In this document: one piece after another, positions 11,981 to 23,254 of the stretch
Numbering within the stretch: the stretch's first letter is position 1
Layout of the letters: each line of letters starts with the position of its first letter
Source: Dirofilaria immitis
Lineage: Eukaryota; Nematoda; Chromadorea; Rhabditida; Onchocercidae
DNA length: 50,000 bases
Direction of reading: 5' to 3'
Assembly: GCA_024305405.1 (NCBI GenBank)
Contig: JAKNDB010000097.1
Coordinates: 1 to 50,000 of the forward strand
The notes under the pieces: model-generated
The model's database searches: none
What the model saw: the letters and a program-made list of their open reading frames with translations, nothing else
What the model was told of the DNA's origin: nothing
Translations under genes and position numbers: made by a program

Positions 11981-12290
11981 TATGAGTTTTAGAACATCCT
12001 GCATCTGCGGGTGAACAAACAATGTTATGTCGAAAGGTAATACGATTCTCGGAATTATGTTTCCAAGCAACTATATCTCATCTAATCTCTTAATTTAAGC
12101 AAAATTCGCACGTTTAATCACTCAAAATATAAGTAATTGAATGTTACGGCTCAGAGTATTTTCTGCTATGATTTGAAATAAAATTTTGGAACGTCCTGCA
12201 TCTGTCGGACAACAAGCAATGTTATATCAAAAAGTAACATATTAATGGTGAGAATTATGTCTCCAAAATCAATATCCCATGTCGGATGCA
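11975..12290 (+). repeat. Direct duplication of a ~205-base segment with an exon-like core
   Basis: Two diverged copies begin near 11985 and 12190. Each has a 45-base core that reads as a protein segment on the plus strand, EHPASAGEQTMLCRK and ERPASVGQQAMLYQK, flanked by an AG before the first copy and by a GTAA after each copy, like an internal exon. The following GAATTATGT(T/C)TCCAA phrase is also shared. It may be a duplicated exon of an unrecognised gene or the remains of a dispersed repeat. No neighbouring exons could be joined with confidence. Confidence 0.5.
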
Positions 12291-12324
12291 TCATGTCTCT
12301 ACGTAATTTCATCCATGCAAAATA

Positions 12325-12560
12325 TTTATATTTTAATATTTTTATTTTATAGTATATTAGAAAATTATTTTATACAGTATATAAAAATATATGTAATATT
12401 TTTATTTTATAGCATATAAGAAAAACATGTAAAATTTTTATTTTATATTACATAAGAAAATATGTAAAATTTCTATTTTATAGCATACAATATAATATTT
12501 ATTATATTTTACTACATGTATTATTTATTTTATAATATATACCGTGCATATCAAATATTT
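12325..12560. repeat. AT-rich minisatellite
   Basis: About four degenerate copies of a 50-60 base unit built on ATATTTTTATTTTATAG plus a (T)ATATAAGAAAA segment. It contains no open frame of interest. Confidence 0.7.
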
Positions 12561-12605
12561 TTGATTTAAATTATAAAAAAATAAAAGAAAAAGTAATTTT
12601 AAAAG

Positions 12606-12725
12606 ATGCCTACAACGTTAATAGCGAACGAAGAAGTTATAATATGTTACGTAGAGTGTTCTCATCGTTCATTCTCTAACTTGAGCAATGGATTGCTTGG
12701 CGAAACGAAAAGTTTCAACGAATGA
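12606..12725 (+). CDS. Possible small ORF or exon, 39 codons
   Basis: ATG at 12606 to TGA at 12725, reading MPTTLIANEEVIICYVECSH and ending ETKSFNE. The composition (Glu, Asn, Thr, Gly) is more protein-like than the AT-rich repeats on either side. No domain was recognised and no splice partners were identified. It may be a stray exon, a micropeptide or chance. Confidence 0.25.
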   Translation: MPTTLIANEEVIICYVECSHRSFSNLSNGLLGETKSFNE

Positions 12726-12884
12726 ACAATCAATTCATTCGACATACAATCACACAGCGACTAATCATTCTAACAGCAACAGTGACGCAGTATTAGTTTG
12801 GTACTTGTATGTGTTATGATGCGATTATATGCACAAAAGCAGATCAAATAACGGTGTCTAATAAATATGTATCGAAAAAATGAA

Positions 12885-13378
12885 TGTCTCTGATTAGAAT
12901 CATCATGCATATCTATGATTAGACAATGATATACGACAAAATCATTGTATATATCAATGATTAGACGAATCATAATGCATATCTATGATTAGAAAAATAT
13001 ATACGACAAAATCAACCTATATATCTATGATTAGAAGAATGATAATCCATATCTATTATTAGACAAACATATACGACAAAATCATCGTATATATCTATGA
13101 TTAAAACAAATATATACGACAAAATCATCGTATATATCTATGATTAGACGAGTCATAATCCATATCTATGATGAGACAAACGTAGACGAGTCAATTATCC
13201 ATATCTATGATTAGAGAAATATACACGACAAAATCATCGTATATATCTATGATTAGACGAGTCATAATCCATATCTATGATTAGACAAATATATACGACA
13301 AAATCATCGTATATGTCTATGATTAGACGAATCATAATGCATATCTATGATTAGACAAATATATACGACAAAATCAGT
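12885..13378. repeat. Minisatellite with TATCTATGATTAGA unit
   Basis: At least a dozen copies of TATCTATGATTAGA alternate between two linkers: one with CGA(A/G)TCATAAT(G/C)CA and one with CAAATATATACGACAAAATCATCGTATA. Together these give a higher-order unit of about 65-70 bases. The second linker contains a short palindrome (TATACGA...TCGTATA). Copies differ by single substitutions and small indels. Confidence 0.85.
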
Positions 13379-13379
13379 T

Positions 13380-13860
13380 TTCTTAAAGAAATATTTTGTA
13401 TTACATATATATGTATATATATATATGAGAGAAAATATTTATTAATACATACAAATAGATAGATAGAAAAATACGTTATGTTCATTTTGCATTTATCGGA
13501 TCATAACACATATAAATAACCATCAAACTTACCATCAGACTCCATCTAATATATTATAACTTCATCGCTCTCTATCAACGTTGCAGTATTTTTTGAAAAA
13601 TTTTTTGTTTCGTAATTTTTTTTCATAACAATAATTTTAATCAAAAATATTTAACATACATATTATATATTATTTATATTTTCAAATGAAATTCTTTTTT
13701 CTTAAAAAATATTTTATAGTTCATATATATGTATATATATATTTTCTCTACATATATATAATATATACCTAAATAGATCGATAGAAAAAATATTATAGAT
13801 AGAAAAAATATTAACAAAATATTTTATAGATATATAAAAATTAAAAAAATTTATTTTCGA
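13380..13860. repeat. Duplicated (AT)n-bearing segment
   Basis: Two similar blocks, 13378-13450 and 13695-13790, share TTTTCTTAAA(G/A)AAATATTTT followed by CATATATATGTATATATATA and a GATAGATAGAAAAA phrase. They look like a tandem or segmental duplication around simple repeats. No gene was seen. Confidence 0.6.
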
Positions 13861-14241
13861 TAACAAATTGTCCAATCAAAGATAAGTTTCAACAAATCGC
13901 AGTATGGAGGCTGCTGTACTGCTTACAACACCTTGACCGTTGAAATTTGATGATCATCATAATTTAATATAATTTTTTAAATTATATTACTGTTTCATAA
14001 GTTCTGCCAAAAAAATTTGATATCGCAAGCATAATTTTTTCTTATTAATCAATAAAAATTTGTATCTGCAAGCTATCTCGTTATAGATGAGAAGGGCTAT
14101 TTGTCAAAAATTTAAATCTTTTCGCTAATGTCTGCATTCAGCAAGTTCGTCATTCAATAATTCGCTATATACATCCCATTTTATTTTATTGTTCAAGAAA
14201 AATAAAACATTCTTATGAAAAGCCTCTAAAGGTTATATGTC

Positions 14242-14834
14242 ATGTTATGCGTAGAAAATCTTTTTCAATTTTTGCAACAGATTTCTTATTCACAAAAATG
14301 TTCATTATTAGAAATCGAGTGTTTTCAGAGGATTGTAGTAATGAACATGCTAAGACATAATGACGAAAGATTAAATTTCCTAATTTTTCTCATTATTTTT
14401 AATGATCATACGAACTTTTATAAATCAAAATCTAACAAAAGATATAATGCAAAAATTAGTCTCATCTCTCTCATAACATTATGCTTTCAATTCAATATTT
14501 ATAAGAATAACATTTGGTTTAATAATATTACTCAAATAATATTACTATTAAAAATTAATTTTTAGTACAAAAAAATAATAATAAATAAATATAATGAAAT
14601 AGAATTCGTGCATATTCGATTAATATTTTTGGATTGCAGGATAAAACGAGATATCGTTATAACAAAATGAGAAGTGATAAAATTAGTACTTATTCTTCAA
14701 AATTGAATAATTCAAGTTTAAATCTGACTTCTTCAAAAAGTAATTATTTGATAAAAATTAATACGAGGAATGTGACGTTTCCGAATCTTAATTATACACA
14801 CGTACACTCTAATTCAAAATTTATTATGGGCTGA
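14242..14834 (+). CDS. Possible two-exon ORF, unrecognised
   Basis: Weak call. Two plus-strand frames lie here. 14242-14400 reads LFQFLQQISYSQKCSLLEIE and later MLRHNDERLN before becoming low-complexity. 14640-14834 follows a good acceptor (ATTGCAG) and reads DKTRYRYNKMRSDKISTYSS, is rich in Ser, Asn and Lys, and ends FIMG. No domain, membrane segment or family was recognised. The second block is the better supported because of its acceptor and non-repetitive composition. Both could be chance ORFs. Confidence 0.25.
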
Positions 14835-15387
14835 TTTTCTTAACGATAGAAATTCCAGTATATAATCCTTCAATTTGAAAAATTAATTGATCTTCAGAAA
14901 AATTTATTATCAGAATGAAAAAATAAAGTCCTTTTCAGAACATAAATCTTCAGTAGCTACATGAATCTTCAGTAGCACAGATTCCAGGATTTCAATAATT
15001 CCTTTGTTTGGTATATCATCGATACGAAAGTCTACGCTGTTATTGATTCTTGGAAAATTGATATAAGAACTTGAGAAAAGATTAAAAGAAGAATGAATTC
15101 TATTCAAAAGATTCTTCAAAATATTTTAGCTAAATTTATTTTTGAAGATTTAAAGCATTTATTTAAATGCTAAACTCTAGTGTGAAACATCATTATCCTC
15201 AATTCTGATCAGATTTGTTTTTAAAACGGTTGTTTATAAAACTTGCTCTTATGTTATCCTAACGATTGGATATCAAAAGTTTGCCATATTGAACGATTTA
15301 TGTTTAATTTTAGAATAAGATTAATTTCGTATGTATTGAGCATCAAATATTTGCTACATTTAATATTATATTTTCGTAACCAAAACT

Positions 15388-15884
15388 TCACTCTTTTAAA
15401 TCCTCTACATAATTTTGTTTAGTAAAATGTTTCAAAAAATTGTTTAGAAAAATTTCTTCAATTATCTTAAACAAATTTGACTCACATGAATCAAATTCTT
15501 TCATTGCTATATTTGTGATTAGAATCTGCATTAAATCTGTTGTTATTTCTTTGCGCTTTAGAATACTTGATGCGAGAGAAATTTCAATTAGGAAAATAAT
15601 TTCGAAGGGATCGAATCGAAACGATAAACAATACAGCAAATATGTTTGATTCACAGGGTGAACAAGTAAGATTAATCAATTATGAAATGATATGCTGGAC
15701 TTCAAACAAATTTACCGCTAAAAGGATAGCCGAAGTGCACTTCGGCCAAAAACTGTTGTTTATCGTCAGGAGGAAGAAATTCTGAAGCATTTGGAAAATG
15801 GAACTTCAAAGCTGAGTTTTTCCAATTTCGAGGGTAGTTCATGGTAATAAGCGGATATTTACAAGAAGAGATCGTCAGTGGCAT
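15388..15884 (-). CDS. Possible two-exon gene, unrecognised
   Basis: On the minus strand, 15884-15716 reads MPLTISSCKYPLITMNYPRN, then FHFPNASEFLPPDDKQQFLA and VHFGYPFSG, and ends at a GTAAAT donor. A second block, about 15580-15388, reads SILKRKEITTDLMQILITN, then KIIEEIFLNNFLKHF and ends EDLKE with a TGA stop. The amphipathic, charged composition suggests real protein. The join between the two blocks is not clear, because the acceptor phase does not fit simply. No family was recognised. A further minus-strand frame at 14910-15119 (IDDIPNKGIIEILESVLLK) might be a later exon. Confidence 0.35.
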
Positions 15885-16244
15885 ACTAGCAGAAACAAAT
15901 TTTTAGCAGTTGTAGAAAACAAAAGAAACTACAGAAGGAGAATAATGAACCTTCAGAGGATTGTTTTGTACTACAATTGTGTAAATACAATATTATGAGA
16001 TTATTATTATTGTAAAGCATCATACAAGACCAATAAAGGTTATTATTGACATGCAAAAGATTAAGTTAGATCTTTCTTCGATGACCGAATTTTTGACTAT
16101 GTTGATATATTCCAATTCTTCTATTGTCTGTAATTAATACTTCATTTTATCACTTATGATCAAAATTCTTTTATTCCATTCAATATTTCTATCATCTAAA
16201 ATAATCTAATGCTGAACAATTACTTGTATTATTTTGGCAGTAAT

Positions 16245-16396
16245 TAATGTTGACTATCTCTTGTGAAGAGTATTTATAATTTGGTGAAGAATGAAGTGAA
16301 TTGTTCTCTCATTATTATTATTATACCTAATGTTGACTATCTTTTTTGAAGAGTATTTATAATTTGGTGAAGAATGAAGTGAATTGTTGTCTCATA
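16245..16396. repeat. Tandem duplication, period about 83 bases
   Basis: TAATGTTGACTATCT followed by GAAGAGTATTTATAATTTGG and GAATGAAGTGAATTGTT occurs at 16245 and again at 16328, separated by a short ATT repeat, with only a few substitutions. It lies just upstream of the gene starting at 16583. Confidence 0.85.
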
Positions 16397-16582
16397 TTTT
16401 AATATATCTTGATGCTTATTCACAAGAAGAAAAATTTTCATTTCTCATATCCATCTTATTCATTTTTGAACTTACATTAATTTCATATTGCAATTCATAA
16501 TTTGCCTATGTAAAATTCAAAACTTTATTTAATATGAAATGATGAATTTCGTGATTTCATTCCATTTCTATTGTTTGTAGCA

Positions 16583-19017
16583 ATGCTAAGTAATGAATTC
16601 TCTGTGGAAACGATGATTTCAGAATTTGTACAACGAAATTATTCGCCAAGGTTACATTATTGTATCATTCTAATATAATATCCATGAGCTATTATTTTTA
16701 TGGCATCGCACAATCATCATCAGAAGGATTAAATTTAGGTGTAAGTAGTACCCCTCAATATAATATTTAGCAAAATTTAAAAAATTAGGCGAACAGAATG
16801 ACAAATTTTCAACAAACTGTGGAAGACCATAATGCAATTTAACGAATTAATTTAAGCAAAATAAGCAAGGAGTGTCCTTATCTCACTGAATTTTGCTTCT
16901 TCTGAAAAAATTCTAGTCTCAATCATATTTATTTGCCTATGGCATATGCGAATTTTGTGAAATAGTTGAGAGGAAAATTTTTTTTCTTATGGCACAGACA
17001 ATCTTGCGTTTGATGAAAGATTTAACTTCATGAAATTTTAAATTTCAATAAATTTGAAAGTTTTTTAGAACATTTATATTTGTGATTTTCATCATAATTA
17101 AAATTAAAAATTTATTAGGTCATTGTTTTTAATCAGAAACTTAGAGACCATACCTCTCTCATCTTTAAAAGCAAATATATTAATAACTTTGTCAAATAAT
17201 CTCGGTTTTTAGATAACTGAATAATTTAAATAATTATTATTTCAAGATTACGTTACTGTGTTTGTCTGTTAGTTTTGATCAGTCAAGGAATCGGACAAAT
17301 TATTGCAAGTAGTTGGTACAACAATCAACATCTATTACTATGCTTTATTACACAATCATTTATCGCATTTCTTGCTGCTTTCACAATACAAGTCAGTTTT
17401 TAAGTTATATTGAACCTAAAGCTTAGCAGTTTAAATTTAAATACGAGGAAAAATTTTGATTAAGCTCAAATTTTATTAAAAATCATATCGTATTGAAATT
17501 CAAATTCATGTACAAATTATTCTAAACTTTACTGTAATTTAACTTCTGAGAATTCTAGTGTCAGTATTTTCAGCCAGCACCACTTTTTCTGATAAGCAAT
17601 CAGTAAATAATTTTTCATAACATTGGAAAACAATATCTAATATGTAGTTTTGTTGCAACTATTAGTACAACGTGATAGTTGTCATTTTATTATGTTGAGA
17701 AATAATTTTTTTTTTTAATACTAGCAAGAAGTTAAGGCAAAAAAGCAAAAACTGAAAACCAAAGAATATCATTTAGCCAAAACTTTTTTCAGCCTATTGA
17801 AAATGATCACTTTATATTAATTGTTTATAAAATTAATTTTTTTGCTTCCCCAAAATTGCTTGCTGATGTAAAGATGAAGCGAGAAAATTTTAGTGGTGTC
17901 AAATCTATTCCTCTGGGCTTACACGAGCAAAGCATGCATTTTTGATGAATTCAATGTACTTGAAACTTATCAGCCACGGGCTCGTACTATGGGGCACTTA
18001 TTTATGGTAATTTGTACTACAAATATAATAACAGAAAATATTTGTTGCAAAAATTTTAACAGTTACTTTGCAAAAATTTTTATGCATTAAAGATAAAATA
18101 TCATATGTGAATTTTTGCTCGTACATTTCTCGATTGGAGATAAAGGCGGCATTTGTTAAGCATGACGTTAAGCAAGTGTAACATTGCTAGATGATATGAA
18201 CCGCAATCCGACTAGTGCATTAAAAGATAATTTTTAATAAAAATTTTGTGATTTTAACGAAAATTAACTAATTAGATTGTATGCATAAAAGAAAGTATTA
18301 AAATTTTAATTTTGAAAATTATTATTGCCCGTTATCATTTTTATTAATAATGAACTTGTCATATAAGCAAAGAAGGAATGAGGAATAATCTGAAAAATAT
18401 TATGCTTTCATTAAATATCATTTCAAAAATAATTCTAAATTAAGCCTGAACCGCCGACACCAGTGCCAGATACACAACAACATCAAGAAAATACTATGAA
18501 TGAAACGGAGCGAAGTGCCTTCTTGCAAATGAGAGATGCGGTCCGTTAATCAAAATTTGTTAATTTTTTGAATATTATGAATTATATTGCAAAATTTGCC
18601 TGACTGCGAGACTTCTGACTACGAAAAAATGGTCGTAGATTTATAGTAATAGTAAAACTTTGAAAATTATGAAGAATAAAGGAGCAACTATTCAGTTTAG
18701 ATATTAATAATTTAAGACAATAAATCGATATAATAGTTATTTTATGAAATACTTGAATCGAATATCAATCATTTACTTTTATTTGATAAAGTCTCAAAAA
18801 AAAAACTAATATTCTGTCTAATTCTTAGCATTATGAAAATGAATATACATATCTGGTAAAGCTGAACCGTGAACTGAGAGAAGGAGGAAATCTGGCTAAA
18901 CAATCAGAGAATAAGATCCAAAATGACATGTCAAATACTCCAAAAATCGAAGGACCTGTTCTAATCGAATTTCATGCTGATTCCGAAAAAGATGACGATG
19001 ACTACTCTTTAGAATAA
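16583..19017 (+). CDS. Unrecognised membrane protein, five exons, about 203 residues
   Basis: Proposed exons are 16583-16650 (MLSNEFSVETMISEFVQRN), 17247-17391, 17894-18006, 18445-18540 and 18829-19017. A TTTGTAG acceptor directly precedes the ATG, as for trans-splicing. Exon 2 holds two hydrophobic helices (YCVCLLVLISQGIGQIIASS and LLLCFITQSFIAFLAAFTIQ); exon 3 begins with a third (VSNLFLWAYTS). Exon 4 is proline- and glutamine-rich (PEPPTPVPDTQQ). Exon 5 is charged and ends in an acidic tail (DSEKDDDDYSLE) before TAA. Exon 3 joins in phase only if one G is added at 17895-17896. The topology suggests a small multipass protein with a long cytosolic acidic tail. No family was recognised. AATAAA lies near 19160. 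Confidence 0.6.
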
Positions 19018-19490
19018 TTACTACGTTTCCGATAATCTATGTATCACAGATTTGTTTAAATAATATAACATATTTTACACATAATACATTATGTTGTGTC
19101 GAAATTTCTTATAACAGGTTTTATCAATTGTAAAATGCAGCGAGCTTTTATATAATTTAAAATAAAAGAAAACATGCATAGATAAATTGCTAATATACTC
19201 CTTCTTGATAATGTATCAGTGAGAATCATCGCTATTTGTTACTCCATTGTTACTAATATAAAGTTGATAGATAAATCCAAATTTTTGTTACCACTGACTA
19301 CTTGTTGCATTTCTGGTCTTCAATTTCTAAAATTAATAATACTTAAAATGATTATTATTATAGGCTCTACTAACAGGTGATGGATTGACTGCGTTGTCTA
19401 TTTAATATTCTGATATTTCAATCAATTTTTCGTATTACATATGAACAAGACGAAAGGTGATGATACAATTTTAAAGATTAAAGTATAATT

Positions 19491-21829
19491 TCAAAGCGTA
19501 ACCTTAATATCGCCATACATAGAATGTAGAATATTAGTCAAGCTTTTCGTAATACCAAGATGATGGACGGGATCATCTGATTGTTTCGCCAATATTGGAT
19601 TACTAATATAGATCATTTTGGTATTTTCTTTTTTCGGTTTTGTTTCCTTAATGTTTGAAACAGTTCAAAGCTCTAAATAAAGAAATGGCGAAAGTGCACT
19701 TTGCAGATTCCTTTTATTTAGTTATTTAATTATACTCTAAGTGCTGATAAAGGGTGATATATTGTAAATTTTTTCGCTTAATTGTCTAGCAACTGCGTTA
19801 TGATTAATTATTTTATATCTATGCCTTTCAATCACCTTACTACTACTAAATAACTTGGTTATTTTTAAAAATTTTACGCTCTTGCTTTCACTTTAACTAA
19901 TTCAACTAATTTATTAATCTAATTCACTTACAAGAGATGCTTCTAAAAGGCTTTAAAATTAGTTATTTTATGCAGAAGATAAGAAAACGATTTTCAACAG
20001 AAATTGCGTTGCACATATAAGTGTCACAAATCAGTTTATCAGTAGAAAACTTGTGTTCAACGACTTCAATGTTCTACATATTTATAAGTAATAATGTTAT
20101 AGAAATTTATAAGTAAGAGAATGGTACAGAAAAAAAAGAAATATATACCGATTTTCTTAATATCGTGTTCACATTATAAGATGTTTCTGTTATTTAGCTG
20201 AAACAAATATTGGAAACGTTGTGGATTCCGAGAAACTGCATAAATAAATACTAAAATAAACAATCAAAACTAGTTTTAGTACAGTATTTCGTATCGTATC
20301 ATCTTTGATAGAATAAAACATAGCGAAAAGTTTAAATTCGAAAACCAAATGCTTCCTTTTTATAAACTGGATAATATCTTTCAATGGAATTTTATTTGAT
20401 TATATATTTGATCGAAATTTGCGAGCATATACATAGGAATGTTAAAAGGATATTAAAGTAATAGCACACCAAATTATAAGATGAATAAGCCAAAAGATAA
20501 AGATATATCAGATAGTTTTAATCAAAGCACTCGGTTTACTCATCGGTCAACAATATGGGATTAACTCGTCTAGGGTTGACAAGCCAAAAGATATATAAGG
20601 CGGAGATGGCGGTTTAATTACCTCAATTTTGAGGAACACATCGTTGAAACTTTTAGGGTTTATGTAAATTTATGCAAATAAAAATCATGCGTACCTCCGC
20701 AATATCAATATAGCTGGCAGCAGAATTCAATTATTTAATTCAGTTTTTGACACCGTAATATTGAAAATATTATGAATTTGATAATCCGACTTTGTTGAGA
20801 CCGATTCGAGATTAAATCTTTATTTTTTTGCTAAAAATAATTGCATATGGAAAATGCAAGCATTTGTTCATTGCTTTTTCTATTCAAAGACTGCAGATGG
20901 AAAACCTTGAAAACCATTCAGTGATTGAAAATGTTAGCTATTTTTTTGTTGAAACACTAGATCTTCTTTCGAATAAGTCGATGATTTGGAAATTTCGTTG
21001 GTAAAAAAACAAATTGTTTTTGCGACTTCAGATGTCTTTATTTAAAATATTGTTTTAATCAAGGACGTCATACCTATTTTAACAGATCACACTAATTGCC
21101 CATTTTTTCATAGATCAAAAAATAAATAATTTAAGTGACATTGGCAGTTCCTATACTTTTAACAGTATTATAATTAATATATAATGCATTATACTGTTTC
21201 GCTATATTTTATATTACTTATATCTTACTTATACTTTGCATATAGTTAAGATGATAAAATTTTTGATTAGCGTTATTGGACTATCTGTTTGGGACTATCT
21301 TAATTGCTGCTTTAATTTTCTGCCACCACAAATCATGATCGGTTGTTTTACATTTGTATCTTAGATTTCAATTTTTTTTATCACCAGGTAATTTGATTTT
21401 CTTTCAAAGAACTTTAATTTAACTGAATTAACTTTTCTAGAAGTCATTTATAATTTTAAAATTTTTTTGCTATAAATAAAGTTTGTTCAGCGATCAATTT
21501 TAATTTCAACTGTATTTTACGTATGATTTCATTTAAAGTTATGATGAGTGATCTTCTTATGAGATATGCGATCTGCAATTCAGAGAATGCGATTGAAAAA
21601 ATTATTAAAAATACTTGATGATTGAAAAAATTACTTGCAATAAATGTATGTTCAGGAATCTAAAAAGATATATCAGAAAATTAATATATATAACAAAAAA
21701 TTTTTTCTACTTTATTAAAAACATTAGTGATAATTTTCTACCGATCAACTTGGGAGAGCTTAAAAGGTGCAAGCATTGCCGTAACCATTGTTCCAATAAT
21801 AATGAATTCTCTGATATGACATCTTCCAT
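19491..21829 (-). CDS. Unrecognised minus-strand gene, exon fragments
   Basis: Several protein-like minus-strand blocks lie in one direction: 21829-21707 (MEDVISENSLLLEQWLRQCL, LLSSPKLIGRK); about 20606-20540 (TAISALYIFWLVNPRRVNP, ending at a GTAAAC donor); about 20390-20335 (SIERYYPVYKKEAFGFRI); 20238-20175 (NPQRFQYLFQLNNRNIL); and 19646-19491. The last has a good acceptor (CATTAAG), reads ETKPKKENTKMIYISNPILA and SDDPVHHLGITKSLTNIL, and ends GDIKVTL with TGA. The last block is the strongest. Joins and completeness are unproven, and the blocks may belong to more than one gene. No family was recognised. Confidence 0.4.
20611..20655 (+). ncRNA. SL1-like spliced-leader sequence, probably a relic
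   Basis: GGTTTAATTACCTCAATTTTGAG at 20611-20633 (23 bases, given here as an exception-free short site) matches the nematode SL1 leader apart from one inserted T and one substitution. The next bases (GAACACATCGTTGAAACT) also resemble the start of the SL RNA intron (GTAAACATTGAAACT). The GT donor expected after the leader is absent, being GA here, so this copy should not work as an SL donor. No clear Sm site or 3' stem-loop was seen. It may be a degenerate SL RNA gene, a retroposed leader, or chance. Confidence 0.35.
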
Positions 21830-22166
21830 TCATTAAAACTGAAAGATCAGAAAGTAAAATATAAAATGCTGTCTGTAAGGTTATGAGCTGATAAGTAAGG
21901 GTAAGCGATCATTCAAATGTAATTAATTAATGAGAGAAAAAGATAGATTTCTGAAAGGACATATCCAAAAATGGATATAGGCGATTTAAATGTGATGAAT
22001 ACGACAGAATATTCAAAGTTATAATTTGAAAAACATTTTAAAAAGCCCACAGATATATTGATAAACGAAATTTCATTCGTACTGTTATAAATTATTATAT
22101 TGTAGAAAATTGAATTTTATTTGCACTGTTTTGTCTTCTCACCACTTGGTTAAGTGATAAGAATAA

Positions 22167-22630
22167 ATGATGAAAATTGAATGGAAAATTTTAAATGATA
22201 GTAGAATAGAATTTCATATTGCATCCATTTTATCACTTATATTTACATCCATAGGAACAATTCTCTATTTATTGTCGTATGGAATACTTGCTTCGGTGCA
22301 CACATTTGCTGATAATCTAAAACATGGACTGTATGTACTAGCTTTGCTTGATGTAATTACAGTCAGTAGTTTAGCAATATTTGTTGTATTTACGAAAAAA
22401 AATCGTCCATCTTTAGTGTCATTTCAGTGCTTGACACTGAAATCCAGAAAAAAGAAGCAAGTAGTCAAGTCACTCAGATGACAGAGGTCAGAAAATTCTT
22501 ATCACATTTTATAATGATGTTGATAAATAATTTATTATTCATGTGTATTCGATTTCAGATTTTGCATTTGCATCTAAAATGGCACATAATTAATTGCTTA
22601 CATTACACTTTTACCCTTGCTTCTTTCTAA
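22167..22630 (+). CDS. Small two-helix membrane protein, one base out of frame
   Basis: Not recognised. From ATGATG at 22167 the protein begins MMKIEWKILNDSRIEFHIAS, followed by two hydrophobic helices (SLIFTSIGTILYLLSYGILA and ALLDVITVSSLAIFVVF) joined by a short loop. The frame breaks at the eight-A run 22395-22402. Adding one A continues with SVISVLDTEIQKKEASSQ and VTQMTE, and the frame stays open to TAA at 22628-22630, where AATAAA overlaps the stop. A GAG|GTCAGA donor and TTTCAG acceptor might instead remove 22487-22557. The 3' end is 45 bases from that of a convergent gene. A decayed piece of this gene lies near 24.1 kb. Confidence 0.5.
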
Positions 22631-22674
22631 ATAAAAAGCACAATATATTATTATTGTGATTATGAATACTGTTT

Positions 22675-23254
22675 TTATTGACCAAAACATTTTGCCATGT
22701 GCATTTTAAATAGTGCTAGAACTTTTTCAAGGTCTTCCATAATATCTCGAAACGTTGCAGATTGTCGGAATAGCTGAAATTTTTCATGACTCATTATCTA
22801 ACATAAATGAATGTTATAATATCTAATGTAAGGAATTATTAATTTAATTCTTATCTTTGTTCCTTATTATCAAGCTTATATTTAATAGTAAAATATCGCA
22901 AAATTAATTACACATAAATATTTTCGATATTATAACACTTATGTACAATGTTCGAAATATTTTCCCATCAAATACCGTATCAACACATCATGGGAATGTT
23001 TTTTAGAAAAAAGGATCCTTACTAGTTGAAGGTATTATTCGTTACCTTCGGTTAATTTTAACAGCATTTTATTTTTCTTATCATAGATCAGTTATAACGA
23101 TATTTTCAGTTATATGTTTCATTGCATTGTGCATAGTAGCAAGTGCCAAATAAAAGTTATCGTGAATTGTTTTCGTTGCGCTATCGAAATAGTAAATCTT
23201 TGCCTTCGCTTCCTTATAGAAAAATGCGTGAGAACTTTCAGACACAGATATTCC
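22675..23254 (-). CDS. Unrecognised small gene, 3' exons
   Basis: Two minus-strand blocks with strongly protein-like composition. The block about 23254-23081 reads SESSHAFFYKEAKAKIYYFD, TIHDNFYLALATMHNAMKH and ends ITENIVITDL with TGA and a nearby AATAAA. The block 22794-22675, just after a TATGTTAG acceptor, reads MSHEKFQLFRQSATFRDIM and EDLEKVLALFKMHMAKCFGQ, with TAA overlapping AATAAA. They could be successive exons of one gene (donor ATC|GTTATA near 23100) or alternative ends. The N-terminus is uncertain; a further frame at about 23370-23280 (RIRPEIFQKSLQIGTVKIK) may be upstream coding. Soluble, helical, Lys/His-rich; no family recognised. Confidence 0.45.

Noticed and set aside
15440..15649. 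69-codon plus frame
   Set aside because: It overlaps the more protein-like minus-strand frame at 15388-15654. Neither is strong, but the plus frame has no acceptor or start support.
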